Assembly (NCBI GenBank): GCA_948466265.1
Contig: CAOJZU010000008.1
Coordinates: 1-64,000 of the forward strand
Length of the DNA: 64,000 nucleotides
Source: an uncultured Clostridium sp.
GTDB lineage: Bacteria > Bacillota_A > Clostridia > TANB77 > CAG-508
Reading direction: 5' to 3'
The notes beneath the pieces were generated by a model, which was not told the DNA's origin, made no database searches, and worked only from the letters and a program-made list of their open reading frames with translations. Of this stretch, positions 9,272 to 21,461 are shown in pieces. Within the stretch, counting starts at the first letter, position 1. The number at the start of each line of letters is the position of its first letter. Both the position numbers and the translations under genes were made by a program.

Positions 9272-11287
9272 ATGTCCGATAATAAAAAAAATTTTGAATC
9301 AATATTTACCAAAACTAAAATATATTTAATAGTAATAGCTATTGTACTAATCATATTATGCATACAGAATATAAGGTTTATTGTGCCATCTATAATTTTA
9401 TATTGTGTGCTTCTTGCATATTCTTTTTGGACAAATAGCAAAAATAAAACAGAACTTGATAAGCATATACAAGAATTAACATTTAATGTTGAAACAATCG
9501 CAAAAAATACACTAATAAATTCGCCTTTTCCGCTTATAATTGCAGAAGAAGATCGGAAATATCACTTGGAGAAGCTCTAACTTTGTTACAGAATTTGGGA
9601 ATATAGATATTAAAAGTGTAATAGAAGATGTCGTTAAAGAGGTAAAATCAGAAATAGAAAATGGAGACCAAAAATCAGATAAATCTGTTATATACAAGCA
9701 AGTAGAAATTGAAAAGAAAGATTATCAAATCATAATAGAAACAATAAATTCGAAATGGAAAAACAAGAAGAAAAAATCACGGAAATATATTTGTAATGTA
9801 TTTTGTTGATAATACAGAGTTTCTTGAGGTTTCTAAGAAATTTGAAGAAACAAAAACTTGTATGGGAATAATTATGATAGACAGCTATGAAGAACTAATA
9901 CAAAGCTTAGGACAAGAAGAGAGAACACAAGTTACAACGGAAATTGAAACAAAAATATATGAATGGGCATCAAAAATTGATGGAGTTGCATTAAAATCAG
10001 ATAGAGATAGGTTTGTAGTTATTTTTGAACAACAATATCTTGATGAGATAATAGAAAATAAATTTGAGATTTTAAAAGAAATTAGAAACATTGAAACAGA
10101 AGGAATAATACCAACGACTTTAAGCATTGCAATATCTGCAGAGGGAAATACAAATAGTGAAAAATTTAAACTTGCAATGGAAACTATGGATTTAATTCTT
10201 GGTAGAGGTGGAGACCAAGCAGCAATTAGAAGAAATGAGAAATATGAATTCTATGGAGGAATGAAGAGAGAAACAGAAAAAAGAACAAAAGTAAAAGCAA
10301 AAACTGTTGCAACAGCATTAGAAGAACTTATTGAAGAAGCACCAAATATATTGATAATGGGACATGCAAATGGAGATATAGATTCGATGGGTTCAAGTCT
10401 TGGCGTATATAGAATTGTAAAATCACTTGGAAAAACAGCAAAGATAATAAATAATACTTATGGAATGACACTTAGGGATTTTATAGAAGCAGTGGAACAA
10501 GAGGAAGAGTATAAAGATGTGATAATAGATAAGGCAGCTGCTCTAAACCAGGTAAATAGTGATACATTATTAATTATAGTAGATACACATAAAAAGTCAT
10601 ATGTTGAAGTCCCAGAATTATTAACTAAAACTAATAATGTTGTTGTAATAGATCACCATAGGAGAGGACCAGACTATATAGACAATGCAATACTTATGTT
10701 TCATGAAGTATATGCATCATCAGCAGCAGAACTTGTTTCAGAATTATTACAATATACAAAAAATAATGCACAGCTTACAACGTTTGAAGCAGAAAGTTTA
10801 TATGCAGGAATAATGGTAGACACAAAGAATTTTACATTTAAGACAGGAGTAAGAACATTCGAGGCAGCAGCATACTTAAGAAAAAATGATATAGATATAA
10901 TAAAAGTGAAAAAATGGTTTCAAAGTGACTTAGAAAGCTATAATGTAATAGCAGATGTTGTAAAAAATACAGAAGTTATAAGAGGAGCTATAGGAATTTC
11001 TATATATCAAGAAAATAGTGATAATGCAGGATTAATATGTGCAAAAGCAGCAGATGAATTACTTACAATAAGCGATATATCTGCGTCATTTGTAATTGGA
11101 AAAGCAAAAAATACTATATATATAAGTGGTAGGTCTATTGGAGATATAAATGTACAATTAGTATTAGAAAAAATGCGGTGGTGGTGGACATCATACAGTT
11201 GCAGGTGCACAAATAGAAGATGTCACAATGGAAGAAGCAAAAATACAGTTAATAGAAAAAATAAACGAGTATTTTGAAGAAAACCTA
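9272..11287 (+). CDS. gdpP: GdpP-type cyclic-di-AMP phosphodiesterase, contains 3 CGGN codons
   Basis: About 670 residues: two N-terminal membrane helices (residues 12-55), a PAS-like region, a degenerate GGDEF domain (residues 170-300), then DHH and DHHA1 domains. DHH motifs include GHANGDIDSMGSS, IVDTHK and VIDHHRRG; DHHA1 has the substrate loop GGGGHHTVAGAQ. The enzyme breaks down c-di-AMP at the membrane. +1 shifts are needed at CGGA 9554 (EEDGNITW), CGGA 9780 (KKSGNIFVMYF) and CGGT 11176, which supplies the first glycine of GGGGHH. With the last shift the gene ends at TAG 11285-11287. The gdpP-rplI-dnaB order is standard in Firmicutes. Confidence 0.9.
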
Positions 11288-11384
11288 GAATAAGAGGGCT
11301 GAAAATTATCAAAATGAAAGATTTAAACATTTACATTTAGACTCTACTTTGACAAATTTACTAAAAGGAAGGAATGATAAATAA

Positions 11385-11834
11385 ATGAAAGTAATATTAC
11401 AGCAAGATGTAAAGGGACTAGGAAGGAAAGGTGAAGTTGTAAATGCAAGTGATGGACATGCAAGAAACTTCTTGTTTCCAAAAAAAATGGCTATACCTGC
11501 AGATAAACAAAATCTAAATGAGTTATCAGCAAAAAAATCTTCAGAAGCACATAAAAAGGAATTAGAAAGACAAGAAGCAATAAAAATAAGAGAGAAACTT
11601 GAAAAAGTAACATTACATATTAAAACAAAAGCAGGAGAAAATGGAAAAATTTTTGGCAGTATTACATCAAAAGAAATATCAGAAAATATAGAGAAAGAAT
11701 ATAAAGAAAATATTGACAAGAAAAAGATTCTTTTAAAAGACCAAATAAAAACTTTAGGAGAGCATACAGTCGATCTTAAACTTTTTGAAGGAGTTGTGGC
11801 AAAACTTAAACTAATAATTGAAGAAGAAAACTAG
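11385..11834 (+). CDS. rplI: Ribosomal protein bL9
   Basis: 149 residues with the bL9 signature VKGLGRKGEVVNASDGHARNF-like N-domain (residues 7-28), a long connecting helix and the C-domain IFGSITSKEI. It binds 23S rRNA near the L1 stalk and limits mistranslation and frameshifting, a notable neighbour here. The frame is continuous without CGG. It is preceded by AAGGAA and followed after 27 bases by dnaB, so it is probably one operon with gdpP and dnaB. Confidence 0.97.
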   Translation: MKVILQQDVKGLGRKGEVVNASDGHARNFLFPKKMAIPADKQNLNELSAKKSSEAHKKELERQEAIKIREKLEKVTLHIKTKAGENGKIFGSITSKEISENIEKEYKENIDKKKILLKDQIKTLGEHTVDLKLFEGVVAKLKLIIEEEN

Positions 11835-11861
11835 AAAAATAAATGGAAAGGGACATGTCTT

Positions 11862-13206
11862 ATGGAGATTGGAAAAATTCCACCAAATGATGTAGAAGCA
11901 GAGCAAGCAGTATTAGGTTCTATGCTACTTGACAAAGATGCTGTAATAGAGGCAGTAGAAATATTAAAACCAGAAGATTTTTATAGAGAAGAAAATAAGA
12001 TTATATTTTTAGCTATGCTTAGTCTTTATGGTAGAGCTGAACCAGTGGATTTAATTACTGTAAAAGACGAACTTGTACTCTTAGGAAAACTTGATGTATG
12101 TGGTGGATTAGAATATTTAGCAGATTTATCAGACAAAGTTCCAACTACTGCGAATGTAGAAAATTATATAAAGATTGTTGAAGAAAAATCTATTTTAAGA
12201 AGCTTAATAAAAACATCAAATGAGCTTATAGACTTGGGGTATGGCCAGACTCTAGAAGTAAATGAAGTTATAGAAAAAGCAGAAAAGGAAGTATTTAATC
12301 TTATCAAAAATAGAAACAAAAAAGGATATGCACCGATAAAAGATGTATTAGTTGAGGCATTTGCACAAATAGAAAGACTATATAATCAAAAAGAAACAAT
12401 AACTGGTGTACCTACTGGATTTTCCGATTTAGATAATAAAACAGCAGGACTTCATGGATCAGAGTTAATTTTAGTTGCAGCAAGACCTGCAATGGGTAAA
12501 ACAGCATTTGCATTAAATATAGCAACTAATGCAGCAGTTAGGAGTAATGTGCCAGTTGCGATATTTAGTTTAGAAATGTCAAAAGAACAATTAGTAAATA
12601 GAATACTTTCTAGTGAAACTATGATAGATAGTAATAAGATAAGAACAGGAAAGATTGAAGAAGAAGACTTGATGAAGCTCTCAGAGGGACTTCGGGCCAT
12701 TGTCAGAATCTGAAATTTACATAGATGATACACCTGGAATTTCAATAACAGAAATAAGGGCTAGGTGTAGAAAGCTAAAACTTGAAAAAAACATTGGATT
12801 AATCGTAATTGACTATTTGCAACTGATTTCAGGTTCAGGCAATAAGAAAAATGGAAACAGAGAGCAAGAGATAGCAGAAATAAGTAGATCTTTAAAAATT
12901 CTTGCAAAGGAGTTAGATGTACCAGTAATTGCTTTATCACAACTTTCAAGAAGTCCAGATCAAAGAAAAGATGACCATAGGCCAATGCTTTCGGATCTTC
13001 GTGAATCTGGTTCAATAGAACAAGATGCTGATATTGTAGTATTTCTTTATAGAGATGATTATTATAATCCAGACAGTGAGAAAAAGAATATAGCAGAGGT
13101 AATTATTGCAAAACAAAGAAGTGGCTCGACAGGTACAGTAGAACTTCTATGGCTTGGAAGTTATACCAAATTTGCAAGTATTGAGAGATATAGGGATGAG
13201 TATTAA
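11862..13206 (+). CDS. dnaB: Replicative DNA helicase DnaB, contains 1 CGGN codon
   Basis: 447 residues. The N-terminal DnaG-binding domain starts [16 protein letters not shown]; the RecA-fold has Walker A ([13 protein letters not shown]), Walker B region [22 protein letters not shown] and the C-terminal [18 protein letters not shown] loop. It unwinds the fork at replication. One +1 shift at CGGG 12693 yields [20 protein letters not shown] continuity, with glycine where related helicases have a small residue. The start ATG has a weak GGGA site. tilS begins before its stop. Confidence 0.95.
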
Positions 13207-14205
13207 AGAAGACGTATTAGAAACTATAAATGAATATAAATTAATTGAAAATAATGATAGAGTCTTGATCCGGAGTATCTGGTGGTCCTGACTCTATTTG
13301 TCTTGTAGATATTCTAAATAATATAAAAAATGATAAAGAGATAGATTTAAATTTTGATATAATTGTAGCGCATGTAAATCACATGATAAGGATAGATGCC
13401 AAATCTGACGAAGAATTTGTAAAAAAATATTGCATGGAAAAATCAATTCCTTTTTTTGCCAAACAAATAGATGTAAAAAAACATGCAAATGAACAAAAGA
13501 TCGGAATAGAAGAAGCACGGAAGAAATGCAAGATATGAATTTTTTGAGGAGATTTTAAAAAACCAAAAATGTACAAAAATTGCGACAGCTCACAATAAAT
13601 GTGATAATAGTGAGACAGTCTTAATGAATATTATTAGAGGATCTGGAACAGTGGGATTAATTGGAATTAATGCAAAAAGAGATAAAATATTTATAAAACC
13701 ACTTATAAAAATAGCAAGAGAAGAAATAGAAAAGTATTGTAAAGATAATAATTTAAATCCAAGACATGATAAAACAAATGATGAAAATATATATACAAGA
13801 AATAAAGTAAGAAATATACTTATTCCTCTTATAAAAAACGAATTTAACTCTAATATAATAGATACATTATCTAGATTATCAGATCTTGCAAAAGATGAAA
13901 ATGATTATTTAGATGAAGTTACAAATGATTCGTATAAGAAAGTACTAATAAAAGAAGAAAAACTAGAAGTAGTATTGAACCTTAAAGAATTTAATAAGCT
14001 TCACAAAGCTATAAAATCAAGAATAATAATTTATGTGATAAAAAAAATGTTAGGAACAGCAAAAGGAATAAGCAAAATTCATATAAATGATATAATAGAA
14101 TTATGCCAAAATAACATAGGGAACAAGTACCTTACGCCAAATAAACATATAAAAGTATTGATAAATAGGGGAAAAATGTATTTTTTTGTAACACAAAAAA
14201 CATAA
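13196..14205 (+). CDS. tilS: tRNA(Ile)-lysidine synthase, short form, contains 2 CGGN codons
   Basis: About 335 residues. The ATP-pyrophosphatase P-loop [12 protein letters not shown] is at residue 26 onward, followed by [39 protein letters not shown] and RPDKTN-like [20 protein letters not shown]. TilS modifies C34 of tRNA-Ile(CAU) to lysidine so that it reads AUA. +1 shifts are at CGGA 13271 (the P-loop glycine) and CGGA 13518 (AGR). Straddling CGG at 13502 (ATC GGA) causes no shift. It lacks the long C-terminal domain of many Firmicute TilS proteins. It overlaps the dnaB end by 11 bases, so translation is coupled. Confidence 0.88.
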
Positions 14206-14369
14206 TTTGGCCAAACCATTTAATCCGTAGAAAAACTTACATACAAGCTTAGTTTGAAGCAGAAAAACTTTTAAAAAACTATTGAAAACAAAATTTAAAT
14301 ATGATAATATTCCATTTGAAAAGAAAAGAGAAAGCTTAGCTTAAGCTTTTAAGTTAAAGGAGGAAGACT

Positions 14370-16174
14370 TTGAAAAACAGTATAAAAACTTTAGCTATGT
14401 GGCTAATAATAGGAATAATATTCATAGTACTCATTACTTCGATTTTAGAAAACAGCGATACAAAAATGACTTATGCAGAACTTATAAATAAGATAGAAAC
14501 ATCAGAAGTAACAGAAATTGAAATGTCATATGATGGAAAAACAGCAAATGTTACTTTAAAAAATGATGCTGTAGAAAAAGAAGTAAATATACCAAGTACA
14601 GAGAGTTTTATGGATTATATAACAGACTACTTAAAAACTGGAACAATAGACCTTAAGGAAAAATCGCAATCAATATTAATAACAATACTTGAAATATTAT
14701 CACCATTTGGTCTTCTTATAATAGCTTTAATATTCTGGTTCTTAACAATGAATTCTGCAAATTCACGGAAACAATAAGACGTTAAGTTTTGGAAAAAGTA
14801 AAGCAAGAATGATGACAAGTGCTGATAGAAACAAAATAACTTTTGCGGATGTTGCAGGAGTTGATGAAGAAAAAGAAGAACTCCAAGAGATAGTAGAATT
14901 TTTAAAAAGCCCTAAAAAGTTTACAGACATGGGTGCAAGAATACCAAAAGGAGTACTATTAGTTCGGAAGTCCAGGAACAGGTAAAACTTTACTTGCAAA
15001 AGCTGTTGCAGGAGAAGCAGGAGTACCATTTTTTATAATAAGTGGTTCTGATTTCGTAGAAATGTTCGTTGGTGTTGGTGCATCAAGAGTTAGAGACTTA
15101 TTTGAACAAGCAAAAAGAAATTCACCATGCATAATATTTATAGATGAAATTGATGCTGTAGGTAGACAGCGTGGAGCAGGACTTGGTGGAGGACATGATG
15201 AAAGAGAACAAACATTAAATCAATTATTAGTTGAAATGGATGGTTTTGCAGCAAATGAAGGAGTTATTGTCTTAGCTGCAACAAATAGACCAGATATTCT
15301 AGATAAAGCACTTTTAAGACCTGGAAGATTTGATAGACAAATTGTAGTGTCAGCACCTGATGTAGGAGCAAGAGAAAAAATCTTAGAAGTTCATGCAAGA
15401 AAGAAAAAGATAGCAGATGAGGTAGACCTAAAAACAATTGCAAAAAATACATCAGGATTTTCTGGAGCAGACCTAGAAAATGTTTTAAATGAAGCAGCAC
15501 TACTTGCAGCAAGAAGAAACTTAAAGGAAATAGGAATGCCAGAAATAGAAGATGCGATGGTAAAAGTTACAATGGGACCTGAAAAGAAAACAAGAGTAAG
15601 AAGTGATAAAGAAAAGAAATTAGTTGCATACCATGAAGCAGGTCATGCAGTGGTAAGTAAATTCCTACCAACTCAAGATGATGTACATCAAATATCAATA
15701 GTTCCAAGAGGTATGGCAGGTGGATATACTATGTATAGACCAAGTGAAGATAAGTCTTTCATGTCAAAATCAGAGATGGAAGAAACAATAGTATCACTTT
15801 TGGGTGGTAGAGTTGCAGAAAGTTTAATACTAAATGATATATCAACAGGTGCATCAAACGATATAGAAAGAGCATCAAAGATTGCAAGAGATATGGTTTC
15901 GAAATATGGAATGAGTGATGTAGTTGGAGCTATAATGTTTGGAGCAGGTCAAGAAGAAGTATTCTTAGGAAGAGATTTAACACAATCTAAGAATTATTCT
16001 GAACAAACAGCTTCTGTAATAGATGCAGAAACAAAAAATATTATAGACAAAGCTTATGAAAGAGCAGAAAACATACTTAAAGAACATATTGATAAACTTC
16101 ATGTAGTTGCAGGAATTCTTCTTGAAAAAGAAAAAATCGATGGAGAAGAATTTGCAAAAATTTTTGAAAGTTAA
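14370..16174 (+). CDS. ftsH: Membrane AAA+ metalloprotease FtsH, contains 2 CGGN codons
   Basis: A 600-residue zinc protease that removes misassembled membrane and regulatory proteins. Two membrane helices (residues 8-26 and 108-128) flank a periplasmic-side domain. AAA motifs: Walker [12 protein letters not shown], Walker [12 protein letters not shown], and the second region of homology [20 protein letters not shown]; the protease site is HEAGH. The TTG start follows AAAGGAGG closely. +1 shifts occur at CGGA 14766 ([11 protein letters not shown]) and CGGA 14965, which encodes the first glycine of Walker A. Without decoding the N-terminus is separated from the catalytic part. Confidence 0.96.
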
Positions 16175-16245
16175 GATAAAAATTAAAAATATAGATTAAG
16201 AGAATGTTCTGAAGTTGACAATAAAATTATAATAAAAAAGAAATT

Positions 16246-16290
16246 TAAGAGAAACCTGATTAAATATTATATTTAATCAGGTTTCTCTTA
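16246..16290 (+). terminator. Rho-independent terminator after ftsH
   Basis: A perfect 20-bp stem (16246-16265 with 16271-16290) around a 5-base loop, about 70 bases after the ftsH stop. A T-rich stretch follows. Confidence 0.85.
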
Positions 16291-16365
16291 ATACATTTAA
16301 TCTTTACTTAACTCTTAATTTCATTTTATAAGTTTAATATGAATAACAAAGGACAACAACAAATG

Positions 16366-16394
16366 TTGACATAATCAAGAAAATGTGTTATACT
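16366..16394 (+). promoter_or_regulatory. Consensus SigA promoter for the CAP gene
   Basis: TTGACA (16366-16371) and TATACT (16389-16394) are spaced 17 bases apart, leaving an untranslated leader of about 110 bases before the CAP start. Confidence 0.75.
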
Positions 16395-16508
16395 AAAAAA
16401 GGTTGGTGTATAAGTAGAATAAAAACACATTGCAAAGGATAAAATAATAAAAATACAAATCTGAGGATAAGAAATTTTAGAGGGTTTATATTAAGGAATG
16501 TGTAAATA

Positions 16509-17036
16509 ATGAAAGTAAAAATTAAAAAAATTGTTACTTTATTTATTTTTGCAGTGTTTATTTTAATACAAGGAATTTCACTAGGGGCATCAATTGCAGA
16601 TGAAACAGAAAAAAATAAGAAGATTGAATGTATGGTAGAAGATATAGCAAATTTAAGCAATGAAGAAGAAGAAACATTAAATGCTATAAATAAATATAGA
16701 AGACAAAATGGATTATCTGACTTAAAAGCAATATCTAAATTACAAGATGTTGCAAAAATTAAGGCAGAAGATATTGTAGAAAATGAATATTTTTCTCATA
16801 ATTCTGAAAATCTAGGTACTCCATTTGAAATGCTTAAAGCAAATGATGTAAAATATAAATTTGCAGGAGAAAATTTAGCAGGAAGTAATACTCCTGAAAA
16901 AGCGGTAAGTGCATGGATAAATTCGCCTGCACATAGAGATAATATTTTAGATGAGAATTATGAATATACAGGAATTTATGTTGTTGATAGTCCAGTTTAT
17001 GGAAAAATCTTTGTACAAATTTTTCTAGGAGTTTAA
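16509..17036 (+). CDS. Secreted CAP/SCP-domain protein
   Basis: 175 residues: a signal peptide (lysines then LFIFAVFILIQGISLGASIA) and a CAP domain with the conserved blocks INKYRRQNGL, ARIKAEDI-like AKIKAEDIVENEYFSH, YKFAGENLA and WINSPAHRDNIL. It resembles the YkwD family of extracellular CAP proteins made by spore formers, whose function is poorly known. Own promoter upstream, terminator downstream; a monocistronic unit without CGGN codons. Confidence 0.85.
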   Translation: MKVKIKKIVTLFIFAVFILIQGISLGASIADETEKNKKIECMVEDIANLSNEEEETLNAINKYRRQNGLSDLKAISKLQDVAKIKAEDIVENEYFSHNSENLGTPFEMLKANDVKYKFAGENLAGSNTPEKAVSAWINSPAHRDNILDENYEYTGIYVVDSPVYGKIFVQIFLGV

Positions 17037-17053
17037 TAAAATAAGTGATATAA

Positions 17054-17080
17054 AAGCAAGTCTTAAAAATAGACTTGCTT
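17054..17080 (+). terminator. Rho-independent terminator after CAP gene
   Basis: A perfect 10-bp stem (AAGCAAGTCT / AGACTTGCTT), a 7-nt loop, then TTTATTATATTTT, 17 bases past the stop. Confidence 0.85.
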
Positions 17081-17120
17081 TTTATTATATTTTAATATAA
17101 AATATTTTTGGTGAAGTATA

Positions 17121-19447
17121 TTGGAAAAAAGGAAAAGCAAGGGTAAGAAAAAGGTATTAGATAAAGCAGTACCTGCATATAGACTAAAAGCGGCATCAAA
17201 GATAATGATGATTATCTTTGCTTTGCTTATTGTTCGAATCGGATTTATACAATTTGTCCAAGGAGCAGAACTTAAAGAACTTGCCTCAAGACAACAAACA
17301 TTAAATAAAATAATATCACCTAAAAGAGGAGCAATATATGATACTAACGGAAAATCACTCGCAATGAGTGCATCAGTAGATACTATAACTATTAATCCAT
17401 CAAAATTTAAAGTCAAAGCTTCGAAATCAAAAAATATTGACGAAACTACTGCAAAATATAAAACTATAGAGCTTCAGGAAACTGTTGCAAGAGGATTATC
17501 AGAAATTTTTGAGTTAGACTATGAAACGGTTTTAGCACAAGTTAAAAGTGATAAATCAGTTGAAACTATAATAAAACAAGTTGAAAAAGATTTAGTAGAT
17601 AAACTTGAAAGCTGGATGAAAGAAAACGAAATAACAGAAGGAATAAATATAGATGAAGATAATAAAAGATACTATCCTTACGGAAACTTAGCTTCTCACG
17701 TGATTGGATTTACAGGAACAGATTCACAAGGACTATATGGAATAGAAAATAAATGGGATTCAGAACTTAAAGGAACATCGCGGGAAAATTGTAACAACAG
17801 GAAATAGAAATGGAGATGAAATTTCAGGAGATGCCGAGCAATATGTGGAAGTACAAAATGGTTCGGATCTTTATCTAACACTAGATGTAAATATTCAAGG
17901 CATTGTAGAAAAGCATCTAGAAAAGGGAGTAGTGGATAATAAACGGAGCTGCGGGGTCAGCTATACTTATGAAGCCAAAAACGGGAGAAATACTTGCAAT
18001 GGCGACTTATCCAAGCTATAATTTAAATGACCCATTTACAATACCTGCAGAAAAAAATGAAGATGGGACTGTAAAAACTGAAACAGGAGAAGATGCTCAA
18101 AATGGACAAACACCAGAAGCCACAGGGGATGAAAATGCACAAGAAAATAAAAAGACTTTACTTGAGAATTTATGGAGAGATAGGAACTTTGCGAGTACAT
18201 ATGAGCCAGGCTCTACATTTAAATTAATAGTTTCAGCAGCAGCTCTAGAAGAACAAATAACAACTAAGGATAAAGATAATGATTTCCATTGTGAGGGGTA
18301 TACAGTAATTGCAAATGAGGAACCAATAGGATGTGCACAATATGCAGTACATGGGAATCAAACATTAAGAACAGCGCTTAGAAATTCTTGTAATGCTGCA
18401 TTTATACAACTTGGCTCTAGAATTGGAAAAGATACTTTATATAAATATTTTGAAGCATTTGGTTTATTTGAAAAAACAGGGGTAAAGATTGCAGGAGAAA
18501 GTTCTAGTAGGTTTCATGAGCTTGATAAAGTAGGACCTATGGAACTTGCAATAACATCATTTGGACAGAGATTTGAAATAACTCCACTTCAACTTATCAC
18601 AGCAGTGTCAAGCATTGCAAATGACGGAAAATTAGTACAACCTAGAATAGTAAAGAAAGTAGTAAATACAGATAGTGGATTGGTAGAAGAATATAATACA
18701 AAAGAAATAAGAAAAGTAATTTCAGATAAAACAGCAAAAGATCTAAGAGATATGATGAAATCAGTTGTAGAAAACAGAGAAAATATATATGGGACAGTTG
18801 CAGGTTATAGTATAGGAGGAAAAACAGGAACATCAGAGCCATCAAAAAGTAGACCAGAAGACGGATATGTAGTTTCTTATACAGCAATTGCACCAGCTGA
18901 CGAACCAGAAGTTGTAGGATTAGTTGTAGTATACAATGTAAAATCAGAAGCTGCATATGGTAGTAGGATTGCAGCACCTATAATGTCAAGTATACTTACA
19001 GATGTATTACCTTACATGGGTATAGCGTCAGGAAAATCTGATACCAGTAATGTAGGAAGTATAACTCCAAAGACTTCTAAAGTGGTAGATGTAACGAATA
19101 AGACATTAACAGAGGCAAAGAAGACATTAGAAAATTTAGGATTTAAAGTAGTTTCAAGTGAAACACCAAATAGTAATTCTGTTTTAGTTAAAGAACAAGT
19201 GCCAGCAAAGGATACATCTATATTAGAGGGAGGGACAGTTGTACTATATACGGAAGAAAACAATGTAAGAACATCTGTAGAAGTACCAAGCCTAGTTCGG
19301 AAAGACACTTAGTGAAGCAAAAGAAGAATTATCTAAAAAGGATTTAAATATATCTTATACAGGTAGTGGAAAAGTTAAAACTCAAAGTGTACGGAGAAGG
19401 TCGGAATGGTTGAAAAAGGAACAATAATTACAATAAATTTAGAATAA
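17121..19447 (+). CDS. Class B penicillin-binding protein (SpoVD/FtsI type) with PASTA domains, 5 CGGN codons
   Basis: About 773 residues. A basic N-terminus and one membrane helix (residues 30-48, ending RIGFIQF) are followed by the PBP dimerisation domain and a transpeptidase domain with the active-site STFK (around residue 365), the SxN motif in NSCNAAF and KTGTSEPS. Two PASTA domains end the protein. It cross-links peptidoglycan stem peptides outside the membrane. +1 shifts: CGGG 17781 (KGTSGKIVTTG) and CGGA 17944, 19298, 19392 and 19402 (PSLVGKTLSEA and SVGEGGMVEKG in PASTA). TTG start after GGTGAAG. A paralogue lies at 28192-30178. Confidence 0.9.
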
Positions 19448-19468
19448 AAGAAGGACAAAATTGTAGAT

Positions 19469-20124
19469 ATGGAATATTTTAAATTAAAAGACCTAACAGA
19501 AGATGCTATAGATAAGTTAAAAGATATAATATGTGAGGGAGGGGTAATTATTACCCCTACTGATACTGTTTATGGACTTATTGCTGATAGCTTAAATGAA
19601 AAGGCAATAAAAAAAGTATATAGCTTAAAGAAAAGAGAGTTTTCTAATCCAATGTGTATAATTGTTTCAAATATAGATATGATAAAAAAAGTTACAAAAA
19701 GTGTATCTTTAACAGAGGAAAAAGTGATTAATAAATTTTTCCCAGGTCCACTTACTATAATTTTTGAAAAAAATAATATGATTTCTCAAATTGCAACTGC
19801 TGGATTAGATACGATTCGGAATAAGAATGCCAGAAGATAAATTCTTACTAAAACTTATAGATAAAGTACGGACATCCACTTATAGCTACAAGTTGTAATA
19901 TGGCAGGTAAGCCTGCTATCACAAAGGGGAAGGATGCAATAAATCAGTTTGAAGATAAAGTTAATGCAATTGTTGATGGAGGAAAAACAAAAATTGGAAT
20001 TCCTTCAAGCATTATAAAAATAGAAAAAGAGAATATAATAGTTTTAAGGGAAGGACCAATAAGTAAAGACAAAATAGAAAAGGAGATAAAAAATGTTAGG
20101 ATATTTAGCTACTTTTATAATTAG
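19469..20124 (+). CDS. Sua5/YciO/TsaC family protein, contains 2 CGGN codons
   Basis: 217 residues of the threonylcarbamoyl-AMP synthase fold, which makes the precursor of t6A37 in ANN-decoding tRNAs. Visible: IITPTDTVYGL, KKREFSNPMCIIV, FFPGPLTIIF, and, after two +1 shifts at CGGA 19817 and 19869, TIGIRMPEDKF and VGHPLIATSCNMAGKPA. Both glycines are family-typical. The C-terminus is short, so there is no separate Sua5 domain. The next gene begins inside its last 32 bases, suggesting translational coupling. Confidence 0.88.
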
Positions 20125-20576
20125 TATGGTACCAATAATAGAGCTTAGAGGAGCAATACCAGTTGCGGTATTTACATTTCATCTTACATATTTTGAAGCA
20201 TTTATTATAAGCTTTATTCGGAAATATTATTCCAGTTTATTTTATAGTAAAATTTATAAGACCAATATTTAATTTACTTAGCAAAATAAAGTTATTTAAA
20301 GTAATTATAGACTGGGCCACAGAAAAGGCAACAAAAAAAATTGCAGAAAGCGAGAAACTTCAAAAGGCGACTCTTTTAGGTGTATATCTATTTGTAGCAA
20401 TACCACTTCCAGGAACAGGAGCTTGGACAGGATCACTAATTGCAAATTTCTTGGACTTACCTCCTAAAAAGGCAATACCTCCAATAGTTTTAGGAGTATT
20501 TACTGCAGGAGTAATTATACTTGCTTTAACTGCAATGGCAAATGGAGGAATAAACTATTTGTTCACACATATGTAG
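20093..20576 (+). CDS. Small multidrug-export-type membrane protein, contains 1 CGGN codon
   Basis: 160 residues, strongly hydrophobic, with an N-terminal IISMVPIIELRGAIPVAVF and central AIPLPGTGAWTGSLIA, the signature of the family annotated as putative small multi-drug export protein. Function is not established. One +1 shift at CGGA 20219 gives ISFIGNIIPVYF, where G-N-x-I-P is conserved. The start is set by AGGAG seven bases upstream, inside the preceding gene. Confidence 0.8.
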
Positions 20577-20587
20577 AATTTAATTTT

Positions 20588-20625
20588 ATAACCCCTGAAG
20601 CTATTTGTGTAGCTTTAGGGGTTAT
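20588..20625 (+). terminator. Bidirectional terminator
   Basis: A 16-bp stem (ATAACCCCTGAAGCTA / TAGCTTTAGGGGTTAT, one mismatch) followed by TTATAAT, between the exporter and convergent dapB. Confidence 0.8.
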
Positions 20626-20659
20626 TTATAATGTAATAAAATAAGTAAAAAATACTATA

Positions 20660-21405
20660 TTATACCATGTCATTCATTGAATAAAGCCCATTTGGCTTAT
20701 CCTTGATAAATCGTGCTGCTTTAACAGCTCCTTCTGCGAAAACAGACCTAGAATAAGATGTATGTTTTATTTCAAAAGTATCATTTAGTCCAAAGAATTG
20801 TACAGTATGTTCTCCAACAATATTACCTCCACGAATAGAAGTAATACCGATTTCATCATCTCCTCTTTTACTAGATAAATCATGCCTATTATATACATAT
20901 TTCATTTTCCCACCGAACAGCATCATTTATGCTATTTGCAAGGAGAAGGGCAGTTCCACTTGGTGCATCTACTTTATTTCTATGATGAGTTTCTGTTATT
21001 TCTATATCAGAATTTGTAAATAGTGGAGCAATCTGAGCTACCAATTTACACATAAGATTTATATCGAAAGACATATTTGCAGATTTAAAGATTGGTAAAT
21101 TTTTAGCATAATCTTCTAATATTTTTTCCTGATCATTATTAAATCCAGTAGTTGCAATAACAATTGGAATATGCTTTTCTTTTGCATATTTTAATATTTC
21201 TAAAGTTAAATGTACATGCGAAAAATCTATAATAACATCAGGAGATTCCTTTATATCAGAGATTTTATCATATACAGGAATATCTCCAAAACTTCCTGAG
21301 AACTGGTTAAAACCGCATATAAAATTCAAATCATGTTCTTTTTCTATGCAATCTATAACTTCTCTTCCCATTCTTCCGAAGTGCTCCACTAACTAATATA
21401 TTCAT
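20660..21405 (-). CDS. dapB: 4-hydroxy-tetrahydrodipicolinate reductase, contains 2 CGGN codons
   Basis: 247 residues; reduces the DapA product with NAD(P)H in lysine and DAP synthesis. The dinucleotide loop SGALGRMG starts the protein, followed by DVIIDFSHVHLT, IPIVIATTGF, SANMSFDINL, the substrate motif ETHHRNKVDAPSGTAL and GEHTVQFFG. Two +1 shifts: CGGA 21375-21378 gives the glycine of GRMG, and CGGT 20912-20915 joins NDAVG to GKMKYVYN. The upstream fragment is needed to recover the real start ATG at 21405. It pairs functionally with dapA at 49450. Confidence 0.92.
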
Positions 21406-21461
21406 AAAACTTTTCCTTTCTCTTATTTATAAAAATTCAGAGAGTTTATTTTTTTGAACTT